Positions 38,891 through 47,496 of a DNA stretch of 64,000 bases are shown one piece after another. The translations under genes and the position numbers were made by a program. The stretch comes from Acidobacteriota bacterium. Lineage in GTDB: Bacteria > Acidobacteriota > Terriglobia > Terriglobales > Acidobacteriaceae. Under the pieces are notes generated by a model. That model did not search any database. It had not been told where the DNA came from and was given only the letters and a program-made list of their open reading frames with translations. The first letter of the stretch is position 1. Each line of letters opens with the position of its first letter. The DNA lies in assembly GCA_021836865.1 (NCBI GenBank), contig JAKBHH010000003.1, positions 26,024-90,023 on the forward strand, given 5' to 3'.

Positions 38891-39694
38891 TCACGACGGC
38901 AGCCTATACGGTCGACCGCGGTACATGCCTACCTGTTCCACTGACCGCACGCGGATTACTTGCGCCGTCGTGTTGTCGTTGCCATCGATTTGTACTGCCC
39001 GCGCAACCAACTCGTTCGCGATCTCTTCGATATTCCTGTGCTGCGAGACGATTCCCGCCATCTCTTCTGGCTTCAGTTCGTCATGCAGCCCGTCTGAACA
39101 CAGCACCAGCACGTCCTCGGGCTGCAGTGTGATCGCGGTTGTGTCCGGAGAGACGAACATTTCCGGGCCGAGGGAGCGGATGAGCACATGGCGCGATTCG
39201 GACTCCGCAATCTCCGCTGCGGAGATAAGGCCCAGCTTGCGCTGCTCATTCACCCATGTGTGATCCTGGGTAATCTGCCGCGCCGTGCCGCTGCGTACCA
39301 GATAACAGCGCGAGTCGCCTACGTGGGACACGATGGCCTGATCGTGCCGCAGCGCGCATGCGACCAGCGTCGTAGCCATCTTTTTTCCGCGAAACTCCGG
39401 AGCCAAGGTGCGGTCATGCACAGCAGAGTTGGCAGACTGCACGAGCCGCGGCAACAGGCTGATGAGCATGGCGCCTGGCTGCGCTTTGCCAAACTCTTCG
39501 GTCATCACTGTCACCGCCGTTGACGACGCCACCTCGCCCAGATCCATTCCGCCGACGCCGTCCGCTACGCAAAACAGAAAGCCATGCGATCGCGCCTGGC
39601 CGCGCGAAGAGGGGATGAACGACGCCATCGAGTCTTCGTTGTTGGTACGTACTTTGCCAGGATCGCTGGCCTGGCCGAACACTACATCCAGCAT
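38891..39694 (-). CDS. PP2C-family Ser/Thr phosphatase
   Basis: A 267-residue soluble metal-dependent phosphatase. Motifs are VRTNNEDS, FCVADGVGGMDLGEVAS, VSHVGDSRCYLVRSG, VLVLCSDGLHDEL and GNDNTTAQVI, covering the metal-binding aspartates. It is homologous to bacterial Stp/PrpC, which reverses Hanks-kinase phosphorylation, and precedes the kinase gene on the same strand. GAGGCGG upstream of ATG 39694 supports the start. Confidence 0.93.
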   Translation of the reverse strand: MLDVVFGQASDPGKVRTNNEDSMASFIPSSRGQARSHGFLFCVADGVGGMDLGEVASSTAVTVMTEEFGKAQPGAMLISLLPRLVQSANSAVHDRTLAPEFRGKKMATTLVACALRHDQAIVSHVGDSRCYLVRSGTARQITQDHTWVNEQRKLGLISAAEIAESESRHVLIRSLGPEMFVSPDTTAITLQPEDVLVLCSDGLHDELKPEEMAGIVSQHRNIEEIANELVARAVQIDGNDNTTAQVIRVRSVEQVGMYRGRPYRLPS

Positions 39695-39777
39695 GGCGCC
39701 GCCGCCTCTGAGGGTTTGCCGCGTCAGTGTGCGGAATCTCTCATTCTGCTCTTTACGCTATCAGGATGAAATGGCTA

Positions 39778-39834
39778 CTGGGTGGTTTCCCCGGTGCGGT
39801 CTCCAGTAGTAGACCGGTAAGGGTTGCCACCCAG
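39778..39834 (-). terminator. Branched hairpin between the permease and phosphatase genes
   Basis: An outer perfect stem CTGGGTGG/CCACCCAG encloses an inner stem CGGTCT/AGACCG. It lies 34 bases after the permease stop and 83 before the phosphatase start on the minus strand. Probably a terminator or mRNA-end structure; it lacks a clear U-run. Confidence 0.4.
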
Positions 39835-39867
39835 CGCCTGTGGTTAAGTTACTTTATGACCGAGAGC

Positions 39868-41637
39868 CTACTTGGCCTCAAGCAGAACCGCCTTACCCTT
39901 TGCTTTGGACGTGCGCAGGAAGTAGATGGCTCCGTAGATGCCCCAGATTGCGCTGATTGCCAAGGCCAGCAATGGCTCTTTAAAGGTTCCCAGGCCAAAT
40001 ACTGGACTGATGAGGTAAAAGGCCATGCACACCAGATTGGCGAGCAAGCCAAAGCCGGGAATGATCAAGTGAAGGATTGGGTTGTAGTCGGGGCGCTTGT
40101 GGAAGGCCACGATGCACAGGAGACAACTGAGCGCGTACAGGATGAAGGTGCCGAAGTTGGACGTGAGGGTGACGGTGAGGAGCGAGTTCGGCAGCGCAGC
40201 CAGCTTGTCATGCGTGCTATAGCCAAAGTTGGAGAGGATGCCATGCGGAAGTGCGGCAATCGTGGCGTCCGTCGGTGCACTGGCATCGGCAAAAACCAGC
40301 GACACGGCGATGACTCCGATAACTGCCGAAATGACAGCCAGTGTCCAGATTGCGCGACGAGGAGTGAGAGACTCTGCGTGCAGTATGCCAAAGTGCTCCG
40401 GAGCTTCATCGTCTTTGCCCATTGCGTAGGTTACCCGCGCGCCGGTGTTCATGCATGCAAGCGTGGTGCCAATCAGTGCCAGGAATACGGTAATCGCCTC
40501 GGCCAGCATGAAGTACTTACCGTGTCCCTGGCCCAGCAGCGCATCGCCGACGATGATCATCATATCGCCGATGGGAGCTGCGGAGCTGACTGCATTCTGC
40601 ATCGAGTAACCAGAGTTAAGGAAGTAGTTAGCTGCGAAATACTCGATTAAGTAACAGACGAGGCCTTGGATCAGCAGGGAGGCGATGACAGCGATCGGGA
40701 TATGCTTCGTGGGGTTTTTGGCCTCGCCTCCCATCGAAGTCACCGATTCGAAACCGACCAGGATCAGAATGGCAACCGTCGCCTGAATAAACACATAACT
40801 GAATTTGTGCGGCGCAACTACCGAGCTGGCCGTGGGATGCGTTAAGAAGTTACCGCTCGCATCCTTCTCAGGGTATGTGATGACGTAAGGAACCGGCTTG
40901 CCTGCCGAATCCAGCAGCGGAAGCGGGGTGCCACTTGCATCGCGGATCGTCGAACCGTCCTTGGCTGTGGCGAACTGGTAGGTATAGGTGGAGAGCGTTT
41001 GCGAGTCGTACTGGAAGCCCGTGGAACCGGAAGGATGGTTTACGCGATAGCCCAGCGCCAGCACGCTGAAGACGATCAGCGCGGATATCTGGACGATGTT
41101 GATTGCCAGATTCACGGCCGTCGATGCACCCGCTCCCTTTTGTGCGATCCAGGCGACAAAGAACGAGAAGACAACGGCCACGAGCCCCATGAAGACAGGA
41201 CCAGGGTTGCCGCCGCTCAGGAAGGAGGGATACAGGAAGCCAACTACATATCCCACAAAGATTCCTGTAGTCGCGACCATCACGCCGGGATAGACCCAGT
41301 AATAGAGGTGCGAACCCCAGCCGACGATGAACTTGGCAACGCGGGCATATTTGAACGCCTTGTCCTTAGAGAGCAGCGCCTGCTCGGCGTAGTAGTAACT
41401 TGAGCCGGTGCCAGGATAGAGCTTGGAAATCTCCGCATAGGCCACGGCTGTGGCCAAACAGAGCAACAAGGCCCCGAATATGCCCAGCCACATGGTCGGC
41501 GCGGTGGTTCCGGTTCCAGCCTGGATGACGAAGGTGAGCCAGAGAAAGGCGCCCGGAGCGATGAGCGCCATTGCGTTGCTGGTCAGCCCGGTCAGTCCGA
41601 GCGTGGCCTGCATCTGAGGAGCTTTCTGTTCTGCCAT
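39868..41637 (-). CDS. APC-superfamily amino acid permease
   Basis: A 589-residue inner-membrane transporter with about 12-14 helices. The start GLTSNAMALIAPGAFLWLTF and YPGTGSSYYYAEQAL match the APC fold around the unwound TM1 substrate site. An unusually long loop (RVNHPSGSTGFQYDSQTL...ASSVVAPHKFSY) separates two helices near residues 205-285. Substrate unknown, probably an amino acid or amine. GGAGAA precedes ATG 41637. The porin gene lies 260 bases upstream on the same strand. Confidence 0.88.
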   Translation of the reverse strand: MAEQKAPQMQATLGLTGLTSNAMALIAPGAFLWLTFVIQAGTGTTAPTMWLGIFGALLLCLATAVAYAEISKLYPGTGSSYYYAEQALLSKDKAFKYARVAKFIVGWGSHLYYWVYPGVMVATTGIFVGYVVGFLYPSFLSGGNPGPVFMGLVAVVFSFFVAWIAQKGAGASTAVNLAINIVQISALIVFSVLALGYRVNHPSGSTGFQYDSQTLSTYTYQFATAKDGSTIRDASGTPLPLLDSAGKPVPYVITYPEKDASGNFLTHPTASSVVAPHKFSYVFIQATVAILILVGFESVTSMGGEAKNPTKHIPIAVIASLLIQGLVCYLIEYFAANYFLNSGYSMQNAVSSAAPIGDMMIIVGDALLGQGHGKYFMLAEAITVFLALIGTTLACMNTGARVTYAMGKDDEAPEHFGILHAESLTPRRAIWTLAVISAVIGVIAVSLVFADASAPTDATIAALPHGILSNFGYSTHDKLAALPNSLLTVTLTSNFGTFILYALSCLLCIVAFHKRPDYNPILHLIIPGFGLLANLVCMAFYLISPVFGLGTFKEPLLALAISAIWGIYGAIYFLRTSKAKGKAVLLEAK

Positions 41638-41897
41638 GTGGGTTCTCCTGGATTTGTGAGGTTCTGATAGCTTGGTCCGGCAGCAGGGCTGCCGACAGAT
41701 GGTCTGGTTCGCCCGTCTTCAAGATCCCACTGGGGCGGCTGCAGAGTGTGCTAGGACGTTAAATTCACTCTCGGGGGCCGACAATAAAGATGCAATGAAG
41801 AACCCCCCTTGCATTCCCGTTGATTACGCGCCATCACCTATTGCCGCATGTCCGGCTGCCTGTGCGGAATGCAGACAGTCACGCGGTTACAGGCCAT

Positions 41898-43088
41898 CTA
41901 CCGTTTCGGTCCAAAGAACGCGACGAATCCGGCCGTCACCGTCGACTGCGCGTCCACCATATTGCTGTCTCCCTTGTGGAAGAAGTTCTTGTCTGACCAG
42001 TCGCGACGGTACTCAATGCGGGTGAACATACCTTCGGCCCACTTGTACTCGTAGGTGCCCGTAAACTCCTTGACCTCCTGGGCTGTACCTGTCTGGTAGC
42101 CCTGGGGATCGTTGAAGTACTCGAAGCGCCCGGCCAGGGCCTGCGTGCCAGTCATCTGCTCGTGCGCGGCCACGGCAATGCCCTGCCAGTGGTTCAGATT
42201 TGTGTCACCTGTGGTTGTGGTGCCAATCGTGGTGAGGGCATCTCGGTTCTGGCCGTAGTCGTAGTTCAGGTAGGCATTGAACTTCGCGTTCGGCGTCAGC
42301 AATAAGGTAGTGTCGATCAGGTTACGGTAGCCCTTCTGCGTATTCGCGTTCGACGGGCCGCTGTACACATTCAGGTTCCATGTGTACTTGGGCTTCACCA
42401 GGGCGTTAGTCAGCCCAATCGTCACGCCGCCATTGTTTGTAGTCACGTTGTTCCATCCGTTGACCACTTGCACGCCGATCGTATCTGTCTTTGAAACCGG
42501 CATCGACGACCGCAGGCCAAAGTGAAAGTAGGGAATAGCCCACGCAAAGAGCAGCGAACGCGAGTAATTCCAGTTATCCTTGGACTCGATCACTTCCGCG
42601 CCCGCAGATGTGACAAACTTCCCAAAGTCGAGCTCGAGTCCTTTGGCTTTGGGTGGCTTCAGGCTCAAGAAGGCCTGTTCGAGGTAGCGTCCATTACTTG
42701 CGCTGGCGGGACCGTTGACCAGATCGTTCGCGCGTCCGAACAACAGATCAACGTGAGCGCCCACAGGATCTGGATCGTGGTTCAATGTGAGCCGAGCTTC
42801 GGCCAGATTGAACTGGTCTGTCTTGTCATTGAAGTTGTACAGATCATTGATCTGGCCATTCGCAAGGTTACTGGGTCGATTGGCGTTGTAGCTGTAGTAG
42901 CCATCGATCAATCCGCTGAGGTCCATCGGGCCAACGCTCCACGTGGGAGCGGCAGGCGCTGCAGCCGGCGCCGGGGCCGGTGTTTGGGCAGGTGCGGATG
43001 GTGCAGGCGCCTGTGCGCCGGCCGCAAGGGCAACGCAAAGCGCGGCGCCGGAAATAGACCTCGAGATGAGGCGTGGGCTCATATGCAT
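41898..43088 (-). CDS. Outer-membrane beta-barrel porin (OmpL/BBP2-like)
   Basis: A 396-residue protein with a signal peptide (LISRSISGAALCVALAAGAQA), an Ala/Pro linker (residues 27-48) and an all-beta barrel of alternating strands (VGPMDLSGLIDGYYSYNANRP, KFNAYLNYDYGQNR, GTYEYKWAEGMFTRIEYRRDWS), ending VTAGFVAFFGPKR. It fits the putative beta-barrel porin-2 family. It would let small solutes through the outer membrane, perhaps the substrate of the adjacent permease. GGGAGGA precedes the ATG at 43088. Confidence 0.85.
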   Translation of the reverse strand: MHMSPRLISRSISGAALCVALAAGAQAPAPSAPAQTPAPAPAAAPAAPTWSVGPMDLSGLIDGYYSYNANRPSNLANGQINDLYNFNDKTDQFNLAEARLTLNHDPDPVGAHVDLLFGRANDLVNGPASASNGRYLEQAFLSLKPPKAKGLELDFGKFVTSAGAEVIESKDNWNYSRSLLFAWAIPYFHFGLRSSMPVSKTDTIGVQVVNGWNNVTTNNGGVTIGLTNALVKPKYTWNLNVYSGPSNANTQKGYRNLIDTTLLLTPNAKFNAYLNYDYGQNRDALTTIGTTTTGDTNLNHWQGIAVAAHEQMTGTQALAGRFEYFNDPQGYQTGTAQEVKEFTGTYEYKWAEGMFTRIEYRRDWSDKNFFHKGDSNMVDAQSTVTAGFVAFFGPKR

Positions 43089-43756
43089 CGGAACTCGTCC
43101 TCCCGTAAAAAAGAATCAATGTGTTGGATTTCGCCATGAAACAGGAATGCTGAACCAGCGACGAACAGTCCTTTGTCTTTTGCATCCTTCAGTCCGCTTT
43201 GGAGCCAATATGGGCGGACATACAACGCAAGTCGGTCTCCATCTTTGCGGCCGCTGTGTTGCAACACCAGTAACGCAGATAGCGCATAAGGAAGAAGTGA
43301 AGAACGTATAAGAGACATCAAAAGAAACTTATAGAGTCCTTACGGTGAGTTCCTGCATGACGGACAGCTTTAGCCTTTTGCTCGCAAGCTTTCAGCCTTT
43401 CGGCTCGATTTGCCTTTATATAATTTCTTCTAAAGATTGAATGAAGAGCTGGTAAAATTCCTCTATCTGTTTCACGCACTCAACCCTTGCAGACTAGCGG
43501 CACCTCACTCTCAACCTGTCTGTATGTGCGGCCTTTCAGCAGGCTTGGATAGCACGCGACAAGGCAAGCCGCAGCCACTGCGCTCACACGCGTGGGTGAG
43601 CAAACAGGCTGGTCAGCTCCTTCTGCATTCGCAGGCGCCGGAAGTTCAGCGCGGCGTGAAGCTTACCGGCTGGTGAATGCGTGGCGACTGGACAGTGTTC
43701 CAGCGCAGGGCTCGCATGAAGTTTGTACGGATGCGCGATCTCGCGCGGGAAAGGAC
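43089..43756. other. Divergent regulatory region between porin and kinase genes
   Basis: 668 bases without a supported gene. The stretch 43410-43436 is A/T-rich (TTTATATAATTTCTTC) and probably holds promoters. Short frames on the plus strand (43437-43676) and minus strand (43079-43321) show no motif. Confidence 0.5.
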
Positions 43757-45262
43757 ATGATTGGTTTGGCAATTTCCCTGACCTCCTTGCGCAGCACGGG
43801 CAGACCTCACGCTTCGGCGATGAAGGTGCTCCTTTTCACCCTGGAGTGCTCGCTCGGCATGCTCGCGGTCTTCATGGTGGGTTTGCTTGGCCATTGGTTC
43901 CATTGGTTGCTGCCAGTTCCGGAGTTGTTGAGCCTGCTCATAGTCGTTCCGGCCGCTCTGCTCAGTGGCTTCTGGCAGGCCGTCATCGTCTCGCTCTTTG
44001 CCGTTCTGGTGCAGAGCTACTTCACCGTGCATCCATCGCCGCTCAATCCTGCCCGCGATCCGGCAAATACGATCACCCTCCTGGCCTTCATCTTTACCGC
44101 ATTGGTAGTCAGCCGGCTTTCGGCTCGCGTCACTGAGCACGCTCGCCAATCCGAGTCCTGGGGCGGCCAGATGCACGACCTCTATGAGTTCACCCGCCGT
44201 ACCCTGCAGATGAATCTTCACGTCGAGCCGGGCGCGCAACTGGCAGAGCTTGTGCATGAGATCTTCGCGCTGGAAGCTGTCGTCGTCTTCGACGCAGACC
44301 TGCATGAAACCTACCAGGCCGGTTACTGGCCCGAGGATCCGCAGGAGATTGCGCAGAATGTCTATTACTTTGAGACTTCCGACGACGATCCGGAAGTCGG
44401 CATGAGTCGCCGTGTGGTGCGTCTGGGCAATGTGCCCATCGGCAGCCTCGTCGTACGTGGCGAGATCAGCCCTCTGACGAACAACGCCATCGCGTCGCTC
44501 ATCGCCATCACCTTTGATCGGTATCGCGCATTTGCCAATGAGAGCCGCATCGAGACCGAGCGGCGCACAGAGCAGCTCCGCGCCACCGTACTGGACAGCC
44601 TGGCCCACGCCTACAAAACGCCGCTCACGGTCATTCGCGCCGCTTCCACGGGACTCAGCGAGATGGGCAGACTGTCTCCAGCGCAGGCTGAGCTCGTCTC
44701 GCTCATCGACGAGCAAACCGGCCTTCTCAGCGATCTGACCGCGCGTCTACTGACGACCGCCCGCCTCGACGCCGGTGAAGTCACCATTCATGCTGAACCC
44801 ATTGGCGTGGCAGCACTCATGGACGAGGTCGTCGCCAGCCTGAGCGAGCGCCTTGCCAGCATGAAAGCCGCAATCGACTTGCCTGACGAAACCCTTACCG
44901 TTTGCTGCGACCGGCAGCTCATGGTGATGTTGCTGACCCAGTACATCGACAATGCCTGTAAATACTCGATCTATGGCACCACCATCACCATTCGCGCCGT
45001 CAAGGCCAAGACGGAAGTCATCTTCTCTGTCCATAGCTTCGGCCCGGTCATTCCCATCGCAGACCGCGAGCGCATCTTTGATCGTTACTTTCGCTCTTCC
45101 ACTTCGTCCAATCGTGCGGCTGGCACAGGCATCGGCCTCTCCGTTGCCAAGCGGGTGGCTTCGATTCACGGCGGCTATGTCTGGGTCACCAGCGACGAGG
45201 AGGAGGGCACCACTTTTTTCGCAGCTATTCCAACATCTGACCAGAAAAGGAAAGCATCATGA
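43757..45262 (+). CDS. KdpD-like sensor histidine kinase lacking the KdpD N-terminal domain
   Basis: About 501 residues from ATG 43757 (AAGGA upstream). Four closely packed helices (24-120, DUF4118/KdpD membrane type: HWFHWLLPVPELLSLLIVVPAALLSGFWQ) are followed by a GAF-like region and a kinase core. The phospho-acceptor is His284 in SLAHAYKTPLTVI; the N box is YIDNACKYS and the G box GTGIGLSVAKRV. It lacks the USP/KdpD N-terminal part that senses potassium in KdpD. Its stop overlaps the response-regulator ATG by four bases. No kdpFABC genes are present. Confidence 0.88.
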   Translation: MIGLAISLTSLRSTGRPHASAMKVLLFTLECSLGMLAVFMVGLLGHWFHWLLPVPELLSLLIVVPAALLSGFWQAVIVSLFAVLVQSYFTVHPSPLNPARDPANTITLLAFIFTALVVSRLSARVTEHARQSESWGGQMHDLYEFTRRTLQMNLHVEPGAQLAELVHEIFALEAVVVFDADLHETYQAGYWPEDPQEIAQNVYYFETSDDDPEVGMSRRVVRLGNVPIGSLVVRGEISPLTNNAIASLIAITFDRYRAFANESRIETERRTEQLRATVLDSLAHAYKTPLTVIRAASTGLSEMGRLSPAQAELVSLIDEQTGLLSDLTARLLTTARLDAGEVTIHAEPIGVAALMDEVVASLSERLASMKAAIDLPDETLTVCCDRQLMVMLLTQYIDNACKYSIYGTTITIRAVKAKTEVIFSVHSFGPVIPIADRERIFDRYFRSSTSSNRAAGTGIGLSVAKRVASIHGGYVWVTSDEEEGTTFFAAIPTSDQKRKAS

Positions 45263-46032
45263 GCCAGCCGGTGATTCGCATTCTGATTGTTGACGACGAA
45301 GCGGCAATCCGCAGAGCCTTGCGGCCACCGCTGACCGAGCTGGGCTTTCAGATCAATGAAGCTTCGCGCGGAGAAGAGGCGCTGCAGCTGTTGCAGGCGG
45401 GTAATATCGATGTCGTTCTGCTCGACATCAACATGCCCGGCATCGGCGGCATTGAGACTTTGCGCCGCATTCGCGCTTCGGCTCCGCGGCTGCCCGTCCT
45501 CATGCTCACCGTGCGCGAAGGGGAAGAACAAAAGGTGGAAGCTCTCGAGCTGGGCGCCGACGACTACATCACCAAGCCCTTCAGCGTGCGTGAGCTGATC
45601 GCCCGCATTCGCACCGCGCACCGCCGCGTGCATGCGCCTTCCCGCGCCGAGGATGCTCCCATTGAGATCGGCGAGATACGCCTTACGCCTGCCCGCCGAA
45701 GCGTCACCAAACGCGGCCAGCTGCTTCACCTCACCCGCAAGGAATTTGACATTCTCTATTGCCTGATGAGTCGCGCCGGCAGAGTCGTCACCTATGCCAA
45801 GCTACTCACCGCTGTCTGGGGTGCTGATTGTCGCGAAGAGGTAGAGTATCTTCGCACCTTCGTGCGCCAGCTGCGCAAGAAGATTGAAGATGACCCCTCA
45901 AAGCCGGTCTATCTGCTCACCGACGTGTATGTGGGTTACCGTTTTGCGGACGCGCAAATGCTGCAGGACGGGTCCGATGGCGCCGACTCCGAGCTACCCG
46001 GCACGGAAGCAGCGCCCATCGCGGACAAATAG
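45259..46032 (+). CDS. OmpR/KdpE-family response regulator
   Basis: A 257-residue regulator. The receiver domain has the phospho-acceptor Asp56 in DVVLLDINMPGIGG, an acidic pocket in ILIVDDE and the switch Lys in GADDYITKPF. A winged-helix domain follows (LTRKEFDILYCLMSRAGRVVTYAKLLTAVWG, VEYLRTFVRQLRKKIEDDP...DVYVGYRF), closest to KdpE. A short acidic tail follows. Co-translated with the kinase; the divergent porin and permease genes are plausible targets. Confidence 0.92.
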   Translation: MSQPVIRILIVDDEAAIRRALRPPLTELGFQINEASRGEEALQLLQAGNIDVVLLDINMPGIGGIETLRRIRASAPRLPVLMLTVREGEEQKVEALELGADDYITKPFSVRELIARIRTAHRRVHAPSRAEDAPIEIGEIRLTPARRSVTKRGQLLHLTRKEFDILYCLMSRAGRVVTYAKLLTAVWGADCREEVEYLRTFVRQLRKKIEDDPSKPVYLLTDVYVGYRFADAQMLQDGSDGADSELPGTEAAPIADK

Positions 46033-46046
46033 AGCGAGCGCGAGGT

Positions 46047-46595
46047 CTACTCGTCGTAATGCAGCAGGCTGAAGACGTCGTATTCCTTGAACCGGTCGCG
46101 TCCCTTCAGGAAGTCCAGCTCTACCGCAAAGCACAGCCCGGCAATCTCGCCGCCCAGTTGCTTTACCAGCTTCACTGTGGCCTCCATCGTGCCCCCCGTA
46201 GCCAGCAGGTCGTCCACCAGCACTACCCGCTGCCCCGGCTGGATCGCGTCCAGATGAATCTCCAGGGTGTCTGAGCCATACTCCAGGTCATACGTTACGC
46301 GCGCCACAGGAGCGGGCAACTTCCGCGGCTTGCGCACGGGCACAAAGCCCGCGTTCAGGCGGTAGGCCAAAGCCGGCCCAAAGATAAAGCCGCGCGCCTC
46401 AATGCCCAGCACCAGGTCGATCTTGCGTTCAATGTAATGCGCCGCGAGTGCATCAATCAGCTTCGCAAAGCCGGTTTTGTCTTTCAGGAGCGTCGTGATG
46501 TCATAAAACAGGATTCCCGGTTTGGGGAAATCGGGTACCGTGCGCACCAGCGATTTCAGGGCCTCAACGTTAATTGGCTTGTGAGTCTCGGACAT
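46047..46595 (-). CDS. apt: Adenine phosphoribosyltransferase
   Basis: A 182-residue purine-salvage enzyme that joins adenine to PRPP to give [26 protein letters not shown] and the PRPP-binding loop [13 protein letters not shown] are diagnostic; [18 protein letters not shown] is also typical. AGGAGCG lies upstream of the ATG. Convergent with the response regulator (14-base gap). Confidence 0.97.
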   Translation of the reverse strand: MSETHKPINVEALKSLVRTVPDFPKPGILFYDITTLLKDKTGFAKLIDALAAHYIERKIDLVLGIEARGFIFGPALAYRLNAGFVPVRKPRKLPAPVARVTYDLEYGSDTLEIHLDAIQPGQRVVLVDDLLATGGTMEATVKLVKQLGGEIAGLCFAVELDFLKGRDRFKEYDVFSLLHYDE

Positions 46596-46760
46596 GCCTG
46601 CGCTCGCTCCTGGAGTGCTTCAAGCCTTGGCTTGAGTGATGGGATGATGTTGCGGGAAGGGAAGAGACACCTCTTGGATTCGCTTCCTTGAAGATTATAG
46701 AAGAGCTGGGCTCCGACCCTGGAACTGGGCACTCTGATCTCGGACGGGAATACTCTGTCT

Positions 46761-47042
46761 TCACCACGCTCCCTCAATCCGGAACATATCGAGCCCGTCG
46801 GCCTCGCTTTCATCCAGGTAGTGTTCCACGAGGCGATCCACACGGCTGCCGCGCGGCCCCTTGCGCAGGCTGGCGCGCAGCTCGGCCAGGTCTTCCACCG
46901 TGCCGCTGGCCACCACCTCCACATCGCCGTCTTCGGTGTTACGCACCCAACCGCGCAGCTCCAGCTCGCTTGCCTCCCGATGCACATACCACCGGAAGCC
47001 CACGCCCTGCACTCGACCCTGAATCAGAAAATGAAGAACCAT
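46761..47042 (-). CDS. acyP: Acylphosphatase
   Basis: A 93-residue enzyme hydrolysing acyl phosphates. The phosphate loop with catalytic Arg (IQGRVQGVGFRWYV) and the catalytic Asn (RGWVRNTEDGDVEV) are present. It lies 165 bases upstream of apt on the same strand. Confidence 0.93.
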   Translation of the reverse strand: MVLHFLIQGRVQGVGFRWYVHREASELELRGWVRNTEDGDVEVVASGTVEDLAELRASLRKGPRGSRVDRLVEHYLDESEADGLDMFRIEGAW

Positions 47043-47496
47043 CGTTAAGAACCCAGGCTAGTTTTGCAGATGCAGTTCCCCGCAGGCAAGCCGCCCATGG
47101 CGCGGATATTCTTCGCATCAATCCTTCAATTAGCTCCCGACCTTCAATCAAATTGAGCAATACGATGCGTCACGCTGACCGCAGTCCACGGGAGCGAAAA
47201 CAGTCAAGGTATCGGCCTATGCAGATAGTTCCGTTTTGGCTGTGTCACAACCGGGACCCCGGCGAGTGGTTCCAAGAAGCACCAGGTTTCACATCACCGC
47301 AAGATCGCAAGAGTGAGAGCGCAGCGATTGCCTGGAGAACGGGCGCCCATATATCCAACATCCGATAAGAAGTATTGGTGTGCTTGCCGTTGATAGGGGC
47401 GCAGCGGAAACCTCTGCCGACGGTGGGGCTGGCGGGACAGGCACGGTCGCCGTTGCGGTAGCCCGGCGGGTGAACCGTGCCTGTTTGAGGGACCGA
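47043..47496. other. Intergenic region with a hairpin after the PilZ gene
   Basis: 454 bases without a supported gene. The perfect 9-base inverted repeat AGGCACGGT...ACCGTGCCT (47439-47482) starts 15 bases past the stop of the PilZ gene on the minus strand and may end its transcript, though no U-run follows. Confidence 0.5.

Noticed and set aside
41638-41897. Possible riboswitch upstream of the APC permease
   Set aside because: I looked for conserved riboswitch elements (glycine, lysine, c-di-AMP types) and saw no recognisable core.
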